Below are positions 1 through 8,693 of a stretch of DNA of 64,000 nucleotides, one piece after another. The notes below the pieces were generated by a model. The model was not told where the DNA came from, made no database searches, and saw nothing but the letters and a program-made list of their open reading frames with translations. Made by a program: the position numbers and the translations under genes. Position 1 is the stretch's first letter. Every line of letters starts with the position of its first letter. The stretch comes from Lentisalinibacter sp035655155 (GTDB lineage: Bacteria; Pseudomonadota; Gammaproteobacteria; Steroidobacterales; Woeseiaceae): the NCBI GenBank assembly GCA_035655155.1, contig DASRVH010000060.1:1-64000 (forward strand). Reading direction: 5' to 3'.

Positions 1-386
1 ACGACGCCGTCCGGCTGGGTCTGCTCGATGAGAGAGCCGAGTTCCTTCCGTACGTCCTTGCGACGGTAGTCACAGGGATGGATCAGCAGTTCGTAATGGG
101 CGGTCCGGCAGGCGCGCAGCGTGCCCTCCTGCAGCCGGATGACGTAGCCCGCACTGGGGGCCTCGTAGGCGGCGGGATCGTCGTAGACCAGCACGATCAG
201 TCGGGAGCGCTGGCTGGCGAGGCTGCGGGCCGAGAGGTTGGGGCGGTAATTGAGCTGCTCGATCGCTAGATGGACCTTGTCGCGGGTCGATTGTCGGACG
301 TTTGGTTCGCTGTTGACGACCCGCGATACCGTCTTGATGGATACGCCGGCCAGTTCGGCGACATCGTCTATGGTGGCTCTCGGCAT
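1..386 (-). CDS. LacI-family transcriptional regulator (3' part cut off by window)
   Basis: The visible 128 residues start MPRATIDDVAELAGVS, the helix-turn-helix of LacI/GalR regulators, followed by the hinge-helix region (RPNLSARSLA) and the start of the periplasmic-binding-like sugar domain. The rest lies beyond base 1, so the effector cannot be predicted from the binding pocket. It sits 48 bp after the last GH17 gene on the same strand and is probably the last gene of the glucan operon. A perfect 14-bp LacI-type palindrome in the operon promoter (6722-6735) is its likely operator, which implies autoregulated repression relieved by a beta-glucan-derived sugar. The family is clear; target and effector are inferred from position. 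Confidence 0.93.
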   Translation of the reverse strand, partial: MPRATIDDVAELAGVSIKTVSRVVNSEPNVRQSTRDKVHLAIEQLNYRPNLSARSLASQRSRLIVLVYDDPAAYEAPSAGYVIRLQEGTLRACRTAHYELLIHPCDYRRKDVRKELGSLIEQTQPDGV

Positions 387-434
387 CAGGTTTTTCGCGG
401 CTCCCGGGGGTCGCTCGGCAGGGCAGGTTGCCGG

Positions 435-1436
435 TCAGCGGCTGACCGCCCTGCCGGCCGCAGCCGCGGCATCGGGGATCAGGTCGGCGAACTGTGTGCG
501 CATGACGAGCTTCGGCGTCCGCTCGACGGTGAACAGACCCCAGTGCTTCTCCGGCTCCAGCGGATCCGGCGAGCCTTTCCACGGTTCGTCGAAAGCCTCG
601 AAGACGAAGGCGAGGATCTCCTCCTGGGTGGTCCACTCGATCAGCTGCTCGTAGTAGCTGGCCTGGAGTTCCTCGGAGGCGTTGTGCGGGTCGATCCCCC
701 GACCGTTGGCCGCCGTCGGCCAGCCCGCCTCGGTGATCACCACCGGCTTGCCCGGGTAATGATCGGCCACGGAGTAGTAGTTCTGCTTCGTGTATTCCAG
801 CGCGTCGTCGATGGACCGGTACTCCCAGGCGGGGTAGGTATGCACGGCGATGAAGTCCAGGACCTCCGCCAGCGGCTCGAGCTTGTACGTCCACGGCACG
901 TAGTTTTCGCAGAACGTCACCGGCTGCTCGATGCGGCTGCCGACGGCCGAGGCGTACTCGACGAGGCGGTCCACCGGCACCATATGGTCGGTCCATTCGA
1001 CGCTGGCCTCGTTGCCGACAGACACCGCGAGGACACTGTCGCGATGTTCCCTGGACAGCGCGACGAGGCGCTCCAGCTCCCGCTCGTTGCCGCGGCGATT
1101 CGCGGCTAGCGTCTCGTCGTCGAATTCCGCACCCCACGGGCAATGGGGATTGCTCATCTCCGCGGCCATGTCGAGCCCGAGCATGACGTGGAAATCGAGG
1201 CCCTCGTCACGGATGACCTGCAGCACGGTCTCCGCGTGGGGGCTGCAGTCGTAGAGGCGCAGGAATCTCCAGTTGCGCCGCAGTATCAGCAGGTCCTCGC
1301 GGATCTCCTGGTAGGACGGATACACCTGCGCCGCCGGGCTCTGCCCTTCCCGGTAGCCGGAATAGCAGATCGCGTTGCCGTGGGCCAACCGGTGTCCGGC
1401 AGGATCGGCCATGAGGGTCTTCAGTCTGTCAAACAT
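435..1436 (-). CDS. GH17-family beta-1,3-glucanase-like enzyme, cytoplasmic
   Basis: This 333-residue single-domain protein carries the GH17 signatures: VGNEAS with the acid/base Glu near residue 143, and VITEAGWPT with the nucleophile Glu near residue 236. GH17 enzymes hydrolyse or transglycosylate beta-1,3-glucans. There is no signal peptide (start MFDRLKTLMADP), so it should act in the cytoplasm, which is unusual for a polymer-degrading enzyme and suggests work on imported oligosaccharides or on an internal glucan. The ATG overlaps the end of the preceding GH17 gene by 8 bp, implying translational coupling. It is only moderately similar to its neighbour and looks like an old paralogue rather than a recent duplicate. 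Confidence 0.85.
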   Translation of the reverse strand: MFDRLKTLMADPAGHRLAHGNAICYSGYREGQSPAAQVYPSYQEIREDLLILRRNWRFLRLYDCSPHAETVLQVIRDEGLDFHVMLGLDMAAEMSNPHCPWGAEFDDETLAANRRGNERELERLVALSREHRDSVLAVSVGNEASVEWTDHMVPVDRLVEYASAVGSRIEQPVTFCENYVPWTYKLEPLAEVLDFIAVHTYPAWEYRSIDDALEYTKQNYYSVADHYPGKPVVITEAGWPTAANGRGIDPHNASEELQASYYEQLIEWTTQEEILAFVFEAFDEPWKGSPDPLEPEKHWGLFTVERTPKLVMRTQFADLIPDAAAAAGRAVSR

Positions 1437-2316
1437 ACTTCGGGTTCCCGTCCTTGTCCCACAGGCCCCAGTAGGCGCCGACGTCGCCTTCCGAATCCAC
1501 TTTCCAGGCTTCGTCGAAACCGGAGAACCAGACGACCTCGATGCCGTCTTCCTCCGCCCAGCGGCAGGTATCGATGAAGTATTTGACCGCGTTATCCCGC
1601 GAGGGCAATGCGCCGCCGGTCGCCGTGCCGATATTCGGCCAGCCGGTCTCGCTCACGATGACCCGCTTGCCGCCGCCGGCACGCTGCGCACGCCGGTACA
1701 TCTCCTTCATGTACAGGAGCGCATGCTCCGCCGGGCAGCCCTCCCAGAACGGATAGCAGTTCGCGAGTATCACGTCGCAGGCGGCCGCGAGGCGGGGGTG
1801 GTCCTCGAATTCGAAGTAGGCGTCGACGTAGCCCACGTCGACCTCCGGCACCGCCGCCTTCACCTGCTCGAGATAGGCGATGAGCTCGTCCTCGGTCAGC
1901 TCGCCCCGCAGCAGCACCTCGTTGCCGATCCCGAGGATGTCGGCGTGGCCCGCGCTCGCGATGCCGATCGCATTGGCCAGTTCGACCTCGTTTTTCTCCA
2001 GATCTCCGTCGAGCCAGGCGCCCACCATCGTGCGCAGGCCGAACTCCCGGGCGATCGCCGGGATGCGTTCGTTGCCGTCCGTGCAGGAGAACGTCCGGAT
2101 CCACCTCGTATACGGCGCGATGATCGCCAGCCGCTCGCGGATCTGGTCTTCGCCGACTTTCGTGCCGGGGCCCTGCCCCTCGCCGTAGGGACTGAATGAC
2201 AGGCCGTGGATCTTCTGCTCGAGGATGCCGCGCACGAGTCCCCGCAGTTCGGCCTCCGACCAGTTCGCCACGTTGATTCCGGCCAGAGACAGTTTTCTCT
2301 GATACAGGTTCGACAT
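1429..2316 (-). CDS. GH17-family beta-1,3-glucanase-like enzyme, cytoplasmic (second copy)
   Basis: A 295-residue GH17 protein. The acid/base motif is GIGNEVLLRG (Glu near residue 133) and the nucleophile motif is VIVSETGWPN (Glu near residue 223), the latter almost identical to plant and fungal GH17 enzymes. There is no signal peptide or membrane segment. An AGAGG ribosome-binding site lies about 8 nt before the ATG. It starts 18 bp after the large phosphorylase-like gene. Two cytoplasmic GH17 proteins beside a GH94-clan protein suggest a division of labour on beta-1,3-gluco-oligosaccharides, for example trimming or transglycosylation followed by phosphorolysis. Substrate linkage is inferred from family only. 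Confidence 0.87.
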   Translation of the reverse strand: MSNLYQRKLSLAGINVANWSEAELRGLVRGILEQKIHGLSFSPYGEGQGPGTKVGEDQIRERLAIIAPYTRWIRTFSCTDGNERIPAIAREFGLRTMVGAWLDGDLEKNEVELANAIGIASAGHADILGIGNEVLLRGELTEDELIAYLEQVKAAVPEVDVGYVDAYFEFEDHPRLAAACDVILANCYPFWEGCPAEHALLYMKEMYRRAQRAGGGKRVIVSETGWPNIGTATGGALPSRDNAVKYFIDTCRWAEEDGIEVVWFSGFDEAWKVDSEGDVGAYWGLWDKDGNPKYV

Positions 2317-2333
2317 CGGGTGACCTCTTGCAG

Positions 2334-5300
2334 CTACAGGGCGAGCAGGGTGTTCGGGTTCACGGTGACCGTGAGCTGGCGGATGCGGCCGTCACGGCGG
2401 AACAGCGAAGCGCTGTCCTCGGCCGACAGGCCGTTGGTCTCGCACGATTGCTCGGTGCCGTCCCGGTAGGTAACGGTCAGGGACGACGCCGGCTCGTCCG
2501 CGAGGCGATAGACCACCGGCACCTGGCACCAGGTGAATGCCAGGCCGGCGTCGGGTATCGGCACGCTCGACCACGTACCGTCGACGCCCAGACAGCGAAG
2601 CGGAGGCGGCGAATCGGCGAATTCCCGCCGGCGCAGCAGGCGCGGCTCGAATCGGGCGCAGCCATCGGCGACACGTACGCCGAGTTCGCCGAAGCGCGCC
2701 AATATCCCCTCCTTGACCTGTCCGGTCATGCCCGGCTGGCGTGCACCGCCGTAGCGCGGCGTGTGCGAGTAGGGGTCGGCGGGGAATGCGCCGTAGGCCG
2801 CCGGGGTCTTATTGAAGCCGAGGCCTGCCCGCACCCGGTAGTATTCGTTGCCCAGGCGCAGCAAAGCCGCCTCGTCCGCTTCGCCGTCCAGGGCGGAGAA
2901 AAAATTCTCCTGCACGGCCAGGAGCAGCTTCGAGACCATGTGCCAGTAGATGCAGCCGAGGCCTTCGAAGCCGAACATCGTGCCGGAGCGCCCGGTGAAG
3001 AACTGATGGCCGAAGGTCCTCTCGAACAGCTCCCGCAGGGGCTCGCGAGCCTCCTCCACTTCGCTGCCTCGTGTGCGGGCCAGGTCGTCCAGCTCCGCGA
3101 GCAGATCGCCCTCGTTCGCGAACTCCGCGCTGAAGCGGTAGCAGCCGTCGGCATCCTTCAGGACGATGCGCCGGTTGCCCTCGGCCAGCAGCCTGCCGAG
3201 CAGCGGGATGCGCTCGATCTCCTGCTCCGGTATGCGGTTCTTCTCGAGGAAGCCGGGCAGCCGGCGATCCGGATACAGCATGAAGCTGTCCTGGTCCGCC
3301 CGGTAGACGTCGCTGGCGAACAGCGATTCCAGTATGTCACAGGCCTCGTCCGGCCCGATCGCTCCCGAGCTCAGAGCGGCGACCTGTCCTTCGAGCATCG
3401 GATAGAGGGTCTCGATACGGACCCCGTCGGTATCCTGCTCGAGCAGGTTGTAGGCATGATACAGCCCGTCCTCCCGGCGATTGTTGCCGATGCTCTGATC
3501 GGCCACGGCCAACACGTCGGCCAGTAATTGCTCCACCTGACTCATCGGCCGCGTCTCGCTGCCGGACATGCCGTCCTTCCCGTAGACGGCCTGACGATAG
3601 CGGCTGGCGGCCTGCCCGAGTTCCGTCAGCGCCTCCAGGCGCCGTCCGGCGCCGCTGTCCCCTTCGTGTATTGCGGCGCGCAGCCGGCCGAGCGCGGCCG
3701 CGGTCTCGTCCAACCAGGTGGAGACTTCCCGGGACAGCTCGCAGGCGCCGTCCTCGTCGCCGAGGAATTCCTGCAGGAAACGGACATAGCGGCGCAGGTA
3801 ATACAGCGTCACCATGGAAAGCCCCTGGCCGACCAGGGCGTTATTGGCGTCGTTCCATTCCGGCCGTTGGGTGTTCATCCAGATGCCGCCGTCCACGACC
3901 AGGTTGCCCAGCTTGGCCAGCAGCGGCACGAGGAGTTTCTCGAGCAGCGTGACCAGGCGGACCTCGCCGTCCCCGTCCAGCACGAGCCGCGCGTCGGCCC
4001 CGATCTCGGCCTCGAGCCGCTCGATCTCCGCGGCGAGGCGCTCGTCATAGTCGATCGTGTTCTTGGGGTCTTGCAGCAGCGCCTCGAACGGACGGATGCG
4101 GTACGGCACGTTGGCGTAGGCGAAAACCGGCTCGTGCAGCAGCCGCGCAAGGCGCGCCGGATGGAAGCGGCTGGAGATCTCCAGCAGTTTCAGCAGGTAG
4201 ACGATCTGATGGTCGCCCCAGTAGCCGATGTAGCTCCAGGGGTCGTCGGGATCTTCCACCTCCCAGTCGATGCCGCCCTTCGTGATGCGGTAGGGGTTGT
4301 ACCCGTCCATGGTGGAAGCGTTCACGAACTTCGCGATCATGTTCTCCACGAATTCCGGATAGCTGACTGCCAGCGCTTCCCAGTTCTGGAAGATGTCCCG
4401 CCAGTTCCCCTCGTACCACAGCACGGGATATCCGTGCCGGTCCCTGAGGCGGATGGAGAAGTGGTTCCACGGCCGGCTGGGATCGCCGTGGCGCCGGCCG
4501 AAGGTGATGGGGAGGTACTCGTGGCACAACCGCTCGAGCTGGCGGTCGTCGCGTTCGCGCACGGCGTCCAGCAGCTCGCGGAACGGCAGCTTGTCCGGCA
4601 GCCCGTCCAGCAGAGCGGCGTTGCGCTCGTGCACGCGCGAGTTGAAACTGCGTACCGTCTCGCGGAAGTCGCGGCCGACTACGTCGTACTGGTGCGGGAA
4701 GTAGCCGCCGCGCAGCACGTTGAACAGGACGTTGGCGTAGTGATACTCCGTGACGGTCTCTTCCGCGGTTGCCTGAAAGGCATCGCAGCTCGACATGATG
4801 CGAGCCAGCTCGTCCGAGCCTCGCCGCACCGAGGCGTCGATCGAGGCGGCGAGTCCCGGCCCGTGCTCCAGCTGGCGGGAGAGCTCGACCACTTCCGCCT
4901 GGCTCTTCTCGACGTCGGCGACGATCTGCCAGGTGCGCGCCGCTCCGGCAGGCAGCTCCAGGGACTGGTTGACCAGGAACGCCCCGCGTATCCCGCGCCT
5001 GTGGTCCTCGGGACGTACCGCGCCTCCGTGGCGGAAGGTCTCCACCTGTTCGGAGGAGACGAGGATGGTCGCGTCGTCGAGGCCGAGGCAGAAGGCGACA
5101 TTGGCCTTGAGCGACTCGCAGGGTTCCGCACGGTCGGTGATGCCGGAGTAGAGCGTGAACAGCCCGAGCCCGGTCTCCGGCTCGAGTTCCGTCCACTTGT
5201 AGGCGTCGACGAGGTTGCTGGAGTTGGTCTGCGCGAAGCGGGGAGTGCCGGCGGGGAGGATATTCTGCAGGCCGTCCAGCAGCTCGACGGCGCGCTCGTG

Positions 5301-5813
5301 ACGGCCCCGGTTCGTCAGTTCGCAGCGGCGGACGAAGCCGTGGGTGTCGCTCGTCTCCCAGGTGTAGCGGAAGGCGAGCTCCAGGTCGTGGTTGATCTCC
5401 TCGAAGCACAGCCGGTTGCCGAGCACGTTCTTGTAGAGGTTGCGGCTGACGGCGAACTTCTCGTCCTGCTCCCGGTTGAAGGGCTCCCACTGGTGCAGCC
5501 GCCCGTCTGCCTCCACGCGCAGGAAGGTGCGCGGGCCGGTGTGCAGCGTGCTCTCGTGGATCTTGTCCACGGTGACGTAGGGGAACAGCGCCGTATCCGG
5601 GGATACCCGCCCGGCGGTGACGCCGCCCGTGGAGGAGGCGAACAGCCAGTGGTCCACGTTCGAGACGACGGTGATGAAGAACGGCGGCATCCGGTCGACG
5701 TTGCGGATGGCGTAATGGCGCTCATTGTCGAAGTCGACGAATTCGCCCTCGGCTTCGAGGCAATCGGTCGGCTCCATCTGCCAGGCAGTGCTCAACGGTC
5801 TCTCTCCCTTCAT
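2334..5813 (-). CDS. Large GH94-clan (cellobiose/beta-glucan phosphorylase-like) protein
   Basis: 1,159 residues without a signal peptide. An N-terminal beta-sandwich-like region (about 15-300) is followed by an alpha/alpha-barrel region and a C-terminal jelly-roll-like part. Motifs resemble inverting phosphorylases of the GH94/GH149/GH161 group. WYEGNWRDIFQN (about 465-475) recalls the RDxxQD stretch, YWGDHQ (Asp near 534) is a candidate general acid, and EWNDANNALVGQG (Asp near 655) recalls WNDGMN. Near 1005-1050, DPYSHTP followed by GMTGQ matches the DPY/TGSA region of GH94, but Ser is replaced by Gln in the phosphate loop. Family length is normally about 800-1,100. The ATG overlaps the TGA of the CBM9 gene; a TTG at about 5795 has the better-spaced GGGAGAG and may be the true start. 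Clan assignment is fair; phosphorolytic activity and linkage are inferred. Confidence 0.68.
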   Translation of the reverse strand: MKGERPLSTAWQMEPTDCLEAEGEFVDFDNERHYAIRNVDRMPPFFITVVSNVDHWLFASSTGGVTAGRVSPDTALFPYVTVDKIHESTLHTGPRTFLRVEADGRLHQWEPFNREQDEKFAVSRNLYKNVLGNRLCFEEINHDLELAFRYTWETSDTHGFVRRCELTNRGRHERAVELLDGLQNILPAGTPRFAQTNSSNLVDAYKWTELEPETGLGLFTLYSGITDRAEPCESLKANVAFCLGLDDATILVSSEQVETFRHGGAVRPEDHRRGIRGAFLVNQSLELPAGAARTWQIVADVEKSQAEVVELSRQLEHGPGLAASIDASVRRGSDELARIMSSCDAFQATAEETVTEYHYANVLFNVLRGGYFPHQYDVVGRDFRETVRSFNSRVHERNAALLDGLPDKLPFRELLDAVRERDDRQLERLCHEYLPITFGRRHGDPSRPWNHFSIRLRDRHGYPVLWYEGNWRDIFQNWEALAVSYPEFVENMIAKFVNASTMDGYNPYRITKGGIDWEVEDPDDPWSYIGYWGDHQIVYLLKLLEISSRFHPARLARLLHEPVFAYANVPYRIRPFEALLQDPKNTIDYDERLAAEIERLEAEIGADARLVLDGDGEVRLVTLLEKLLVPLLAKLGNLVVDGGIWMNTQRPEWNDANNALVGQGLSMVTLYYLRRYVRFLQEFLGDEDGACELSREVSTWLDETAAALGRLRAAIHEGDSGAGRRLEALTELGQAASRYRQAVYGKDGMSGSETRPMSQVEQLLADVLAVADQSIGNNRREDGLYHAYNLLEQDTDGVRIETLYPMLEGQVAALSSGAIGPDEACDILESLFASDVYRADQDSFMLYPDRRLPGFLEKNRIPEQEIERIPLLGRLLAEGNRRIVLKDADGCYRFSAEFANEGDLLAELDDLARTRGSEVEEAREPLRELFERTFGHQFFTGRSGTMFGFEGLGCIYWHMVSKLLLAVQENFFSALDGEADEAALLRLGNEYYRVRAGLGFNKTPAAYGAFPADPYSHTPRYGGARQPGMTGQVKEGILARFGELGVRVADGCARFEPRLLRRREFADSPPPLRCLGVDGTWSSVPIPDAGLAFTWCQVPVVYRLADEPASSLTVTYRDGTEQSCETNGLSAEDSASLFRRDGRIRQLTVTVNPNTLLAL

Positions 5814-6568
5814 TCCACGAGCAGCAGCGATCCGAACAGCCCGGCGTCGATCCAGCCGCGGTCCTTCGGTCCGGTGGGCACCGACTCGGAGCCGATGAAA
5901 TTTTCCCGGAGCTCGCTCCCGTCGTTGTCGCAATAGGCCAGCATCAGGCCCATCTGTTTGCCCGCCTCCAGCTCCACGGCGCGGTTTTCGTCGGCGCCGT
6001 CCGCGTAGTCGTCGCCGTAGATGCGGATGGCGACCTCCCAGACGATGCCGTCGGCCGTCTGTCTCCAGCGGCTCTCGACGTGGCGGGAATAGTCGCGCGG
6101 TTTGCGGTCCGTGCCGATGTCGATGGCCCGGTTATCCAGCGAGAGGTGATAGGCGAAGGCATTGTGGTTGTATTGATGCTCCCCGCCGGAGAAGTCCTCG
6201 TCGATGAATATCTCCAGGCAATCGTCGTCCCAGTACTGCTCGAGCGGGTCGCGGTGCGCATCGAACAGCACGTCGTCGGTTATCTCGGCCAGGATGTAGA
6301 GGCGCTCCGCCGTCCAAACCACCTTGTATCGCCCGCGGAAGTCCTCGGGCGTGTACTCGTCGCCCAGCCACCGGTATTTCAGCTCCTGCCACTGCGCGCG
6401 ATCCCAGATGGCCTCGTCGCCGACGCCGTCCACGGCGGGAGCCATCGCGGCGCGGGGCGCGCGGTACTCGGTCCGGTCCGCATAATGGGATACCTCGGCA
6501 GCTGCCGTGGTGGCCGCTAGGCATGCGGCGGCCACCATCGTGCCGCGCATGATTTGCGTTTTGATCAT
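5810..6568 (-). CDS. Secreted CBM9-type carbohydrate-binding protein
   Basis: 252 residues. The N-terminus (MIKTQIMRGTMVAAACLAATTAAAE) is a Sec signal peptide with an AAA-type cleavage site; GGAG lies 8 nt before the ATG. The mature part reads as a family 9 carbohydrate-binding domain: a D-G-x-x-D-E-A-I-W entry motif, then LYILAEITDD, then DDCLEIFIDEDF, and a C-terminal IGSESVP/GWIDAGLFGS stretch. No catalytic domain is attached, so it probably binds glucan or oligosaccharide in the periplasm or at the cell surface. It is first in the operon, directly behind the operator-promoter, and its stop codon overlaps the start of the phosphorylase-like gene. The ligand is inferred from the GH17 neighbours. 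Confidence 0.82.
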   Translation of the reverse strand: MIKTQIMRGTMVAAACLAATTAAAEVSHYADRTEYRAPRAAMAPAVDGVGDEAIWDRAQWQELKYRWLGDEYTPEDFRGRYKVVWTAERLYILAEITDDVLFDAHRDPLEQYWDDDCLEIFIDEDFSGGEHQYNHNAFAYHLSLDNRAIDIGTDRKPRDYSRHVESRWRQTADGIVWEVAIRIYGDDYADGADENRAVELEAGKQMGLMLAYCDNDGSELRENFIGSESVPTGPKDRGWIDAGLFGSLLLVE

Positions 6569-6707
6569 TTTGATCTCCGCGCGCTTGCGAGCGATCCGGC
6601 GCCGTTGTTCTGTCGTTCTTTCCGGCGCTGCTCGTTCTGCCCGGCCCTGTCGGCCCGGCACTCCCCCGGAGACCCGGGCGCCGCCCGGGATCACCCCGCT
6701 GGCGGCC

Positions 6708-6736
6708 AGTATAGTTGATTGTGACAGCGCTGTCAG
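6708..6736 (-). promoter_or_regulatory. Sigma70-type promoter of the glucan operon
   Basis: Read on the minus strand, CTGACA (6736-6731) and TATACT (6713-6708) are separated by exactly 17 bp, five of six matches to each consensus hexamer. The start site would fall near 6700, giving about 130 nt of leader before the CBM9 ATG at 6568. The -35 box and spacer overlap the palindromic operator. Confidence 0.72.
6722..6735. promoter_or_regulatory. Perfect 14-bp LacI-family operator palindrome
   Basis: TGACAGCGCTGTCA is a perfect palindrome with the central CG typical of LacI/GalR operators. It covers most of the -35 box and the adjoining spacer, so a bound repressor would exclude RNA polymerase. 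The cognate factor is most simply the LacI-family protein encoded at the far end of the same operon (1-386). Confidence 0.75.
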
Positions 6737-6807
6737 TACCGCCGGCGCGACAAGGCCGCCACGACCGGGCGCCGCGGACAAGGGTCGGTCGAAGTCAGCC
6801 GGGGAGG

Positions 6808-7296
6808 CTAGAAACGGCTGTTGAGAATCCGGGTCTTGATCCTCTCGAATTCCTCGTCGGTGACGTAACCGGCGTCACGGAGTTCGCCGAGTTCTCTCAG
6901 CTGTTCGAGGGTGCGGGATATCCTGTCGTCGCCGGCCGGCGGCAGAGAAGCCGCCCGGGGGGAATCTGCGCTCCGGTTGGCAGCCGGCGCGGCGCGGGAG
7001 CCGGACCGCTCCGCCCGGCCTGCCGCAGAATCGGCTGTGTGCGCCGGGGCGTCGGGCTCGATGGTCTCGGATCCTCCGGCCTCGGACCCAGCGGCCTCGG
7101 ACCCACCGGCCTCGGACTCAGCGGCCTCGCGCTGCTGGCGTCGGCGCTCTTCCTCGGCCCGGCGCTGCGCTTCCAGCTGAATGCGCTCGTTCGCCAGGCG
7201 CGCTCTCTCGGCCGCCGTGTCGGTGGACTGGGCGTATGCCGGCAGCGCAGCCAGCATGGTCGCCAGGGCCAGTGTGGACGTCAGCAGGACTCTCAT
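6808..7296 (-). CDS. Exported protein with C-terminal SHOCT domain
   Basis: 162 residues. A clear signal peptide (MRVLLTSTLALATMLAALPAYAQ) is followed by a charged, Glu/Arg/Gln-rich segment (about 28-60, likely helical or coiled coil), a low-complexity stretch with GGSEA repeats (about 62-78), a Pro/Ala-rich linker, and a C-terminal SHOCT motif (ISRTLEQLRELGELRDAGYVTDEEFERIKTRIL region, about 128-158). SHOCT segments are short helical oligomerisation modules found at protein ends, usually cytoplasmic, so an exported one is slightly unusual. It is transcribed alone, divergent in function from its neighbours. The role is unknown. Confidence 0.82.
   Translation of the reverse strand: MRVLLTSTLALATMLAALPAYAQSTDTAAERARLANERIQLEAQRRAEEERRRQQREAAESEAGGSEAAGSEAGGSETIEPDAPAHTADSAAGRAERSGSRAAPAANRSADSPRAASLPPAGDDRISRTLEQLRELGELRDAGYVTDEEFERIKTRILNSRF
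7076..7130 (-). repeat. 15-bp tandem repeat inside the SHOCT-protein gene
   Basis: Units of 15 bp at 7076-7090, 7091-7105, 7106-7120 and a partial unit at 7121-7130 alternate ccggcctcgga and gcggcctcgga starts. They encode the five-residue repeat SEAAG/SEAGG. The unit is a multiple of three, so copy-number change would lengthen the linker without a frameshift. Confidence 0.85.
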
Positions 7297-7367
7297 GCCC
7301 GAATCCTACTCCGACAGGCCCGTGCCTGACCACCGGGCGCCATCCCGCGTCGGCCGGCCACGGCCCG

Positions 7368-8276
7368 TCAGGACGATTCCGGCAGCGGGATGAACTCGTC
7401 GTCGCCCTCGATCCGGTCGAATCGGCCCTCGCGCCAGTCGCTCTTGGCCTCCTCGATACGCGCTTTCGAACTCGAGACGAAGTTCCACCAGATGGTCCGC
7501 TCGCCGACCGGCTCGCCGCCGATCAGCATCAGCCGGGTATTGGCCGCCGCCGCGAGCTCCACCGGCGCGCCCGTCCGGAACACGGCCATCAGGCCGGTCC
7601 CGTATTCCTCGCCGTCGACGGTCACGCTGCCGGAGACCACGTAGACGGCGCGGTCGGTGAACTCCAGCGGCAGAGCGAGCCGCTCTCCCGCGGGTAGCCG
7701 GGCCTCGGCGTACAGCGTCTTCGAATAAGTGCGAACCGGCGATACGGCGCCGAAGGCTTCGCCCAGAATCAGTCGCAGGGTGGCGCCGCCCACGGCGACT
7801 TCCGGCAGCTGCTCCGCCGGGGTATGGGCGAAGGCGGGGGCGATCTCCTCCATGCCGTCCGGCAGGGCGATCCAGGACTGGATGCCGTGCATCGAGGCCT
7901 CGGCGTCCCTGTCGGAGCCGGCGCGCTCCGAATGGACGATGCCCCGGCCGGCCGTCATGAGGTTCACGGCGCCGGGCCGGATCGGCTGGGCGTAACCGAG
8001 GCTGTCCCGGTGCATGATTTCGCCGTCGAACAGATACGTGATGGTGGCGATGCCGATGTGCGGATGGGGCCGCACGTCGATGCCCTCGCCGGGGGGGAAG
8101 AGCGCCGGTCCCATCTCGTCGAAGAAGATGAACGGCCCCACCATGCGCCGCTCGGCGGACGGCAGCACCCTCCGGACGCTGAAGCCGCCCAGATCGCGCG
8201 ACCGCGGCATGATGCGGAGCTCCACCTTGCCGGCGGCCTCGCTGCAGACGGGTTCGAAACAGGGCTGGGTGCTCAT
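7368..8276 (-). CDS. Pirin-family bicupin protein
   Basis: 302 residues. The N-terminal cupin contains the pirin metal motif (VRPHPHIGIATITYLFDG and a later GIVHSER), with the His-x-His pair and further His that bind Fe(II). The C-terminal cupin (about 165-270) is followed by a pirin C-terminal domain. Pirins are cytoplasmic, redox-sensing or quercetinase-like proteins; the physiological substrate in bacteria is usually unknown. It is a single gene, divergent from the small gene at 8397. Length and motif order are normal for the family. Confidence 0.93.
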   Translation of the reverse strand: MSTQPCFEPVCSEAAGKVELRIMPRSRDLGGFSVRRVLPSAERRMVGPFIFFDEMGPALFPPGEGIDVRPHPHIGIATITYLFDGEIMHRDSLGYAQPIRPGAVNLMTAGRGIVHSERAGSDRDAEASMHGIQSWIALPDGMEEIAPAFAHTPAEQLPEVAVGGATLRLILGEAFGAVSPVRTYSKTLYAEARLPAGERLALPLEFTDRAVYVVSGSVTVDGEEYGTGLMAVFRTGAPVELAAAANTRLMLIGGEPVGERTIWWNFVSSSKARIEEAKSDWREGRFDRIEGDDEFIPLPESS

Positions 8277-8396
8277 GGCTCGTCTCCTGCGGACTACACC
8301 GCCAGTTTATCCGGCTGCGCTTATTGCGATACCCCCGTATTAGCATGGCCCGTGCACCATGGTACGTTCAGCCGAAAGCGAGACGGAGGGCACGCC

Positions 8397-8687
8397 GTGA
8401 CAGAATCCAAACTGCCGGAAGCGCTGCAGGCCATCAAGGACCGGGGCTATGTCGTCTGGAAGACGGACCCGCCGGCGGCGCTCGCCGCCAAGTTCACGAA
8501 CGGCCCCATCGAGGTGGCCGAGATTCGCCACGTGCGCGTCTGGGGCCTGCAGGTCGATGATGAACGAGAGCTGCCCGGTCACGAACGAACGTCCATCCCG
8601 GACGAGGAACTGTGGCAGGTGGAGCTGATCGCCGACGACGGCTCCAAATACGAGGTGAGCGCGACGACGGTGGAACCGGCGCCATGA
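8397..8687 (+). CDS. Small conserved-looking protein of unknown function
   Basis: 96 residues from a GTG start with GGAGG 8 nt upstream. The protein (starts MTESKLPEALQAIKDRGYVVW) is acidic and soluble, without a signal peptide or membrane segment. It reads like a compact alpha/beta domain of alternating short strands: EVAEIRHVRVWGLQV, then DEELWQVELIADDG, then KYEVSATTV. I do not recognise the family. It is convergent with the large secreted-protein gene, and both end in a shared inverted repeat. Confidence 0.72.
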   Translation: MTESKLPEALQAIKDRGYVVWKTDPPAALAAKFTNGPIEVAEIRHVRVWGLQVDDERELPGHERTSIPDEELWQVELIADDGSKYEVSATTVEPAP

Positions 8688-8693
8688 ATGCGC

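Noticed and set aside
3528..5936. Long open frame (about 800 codons) on the plus strand
   Set aside because: It is antisense to the phosphorylase-like gene, has no family motifs and a composition expected from GC-rich codon bias.
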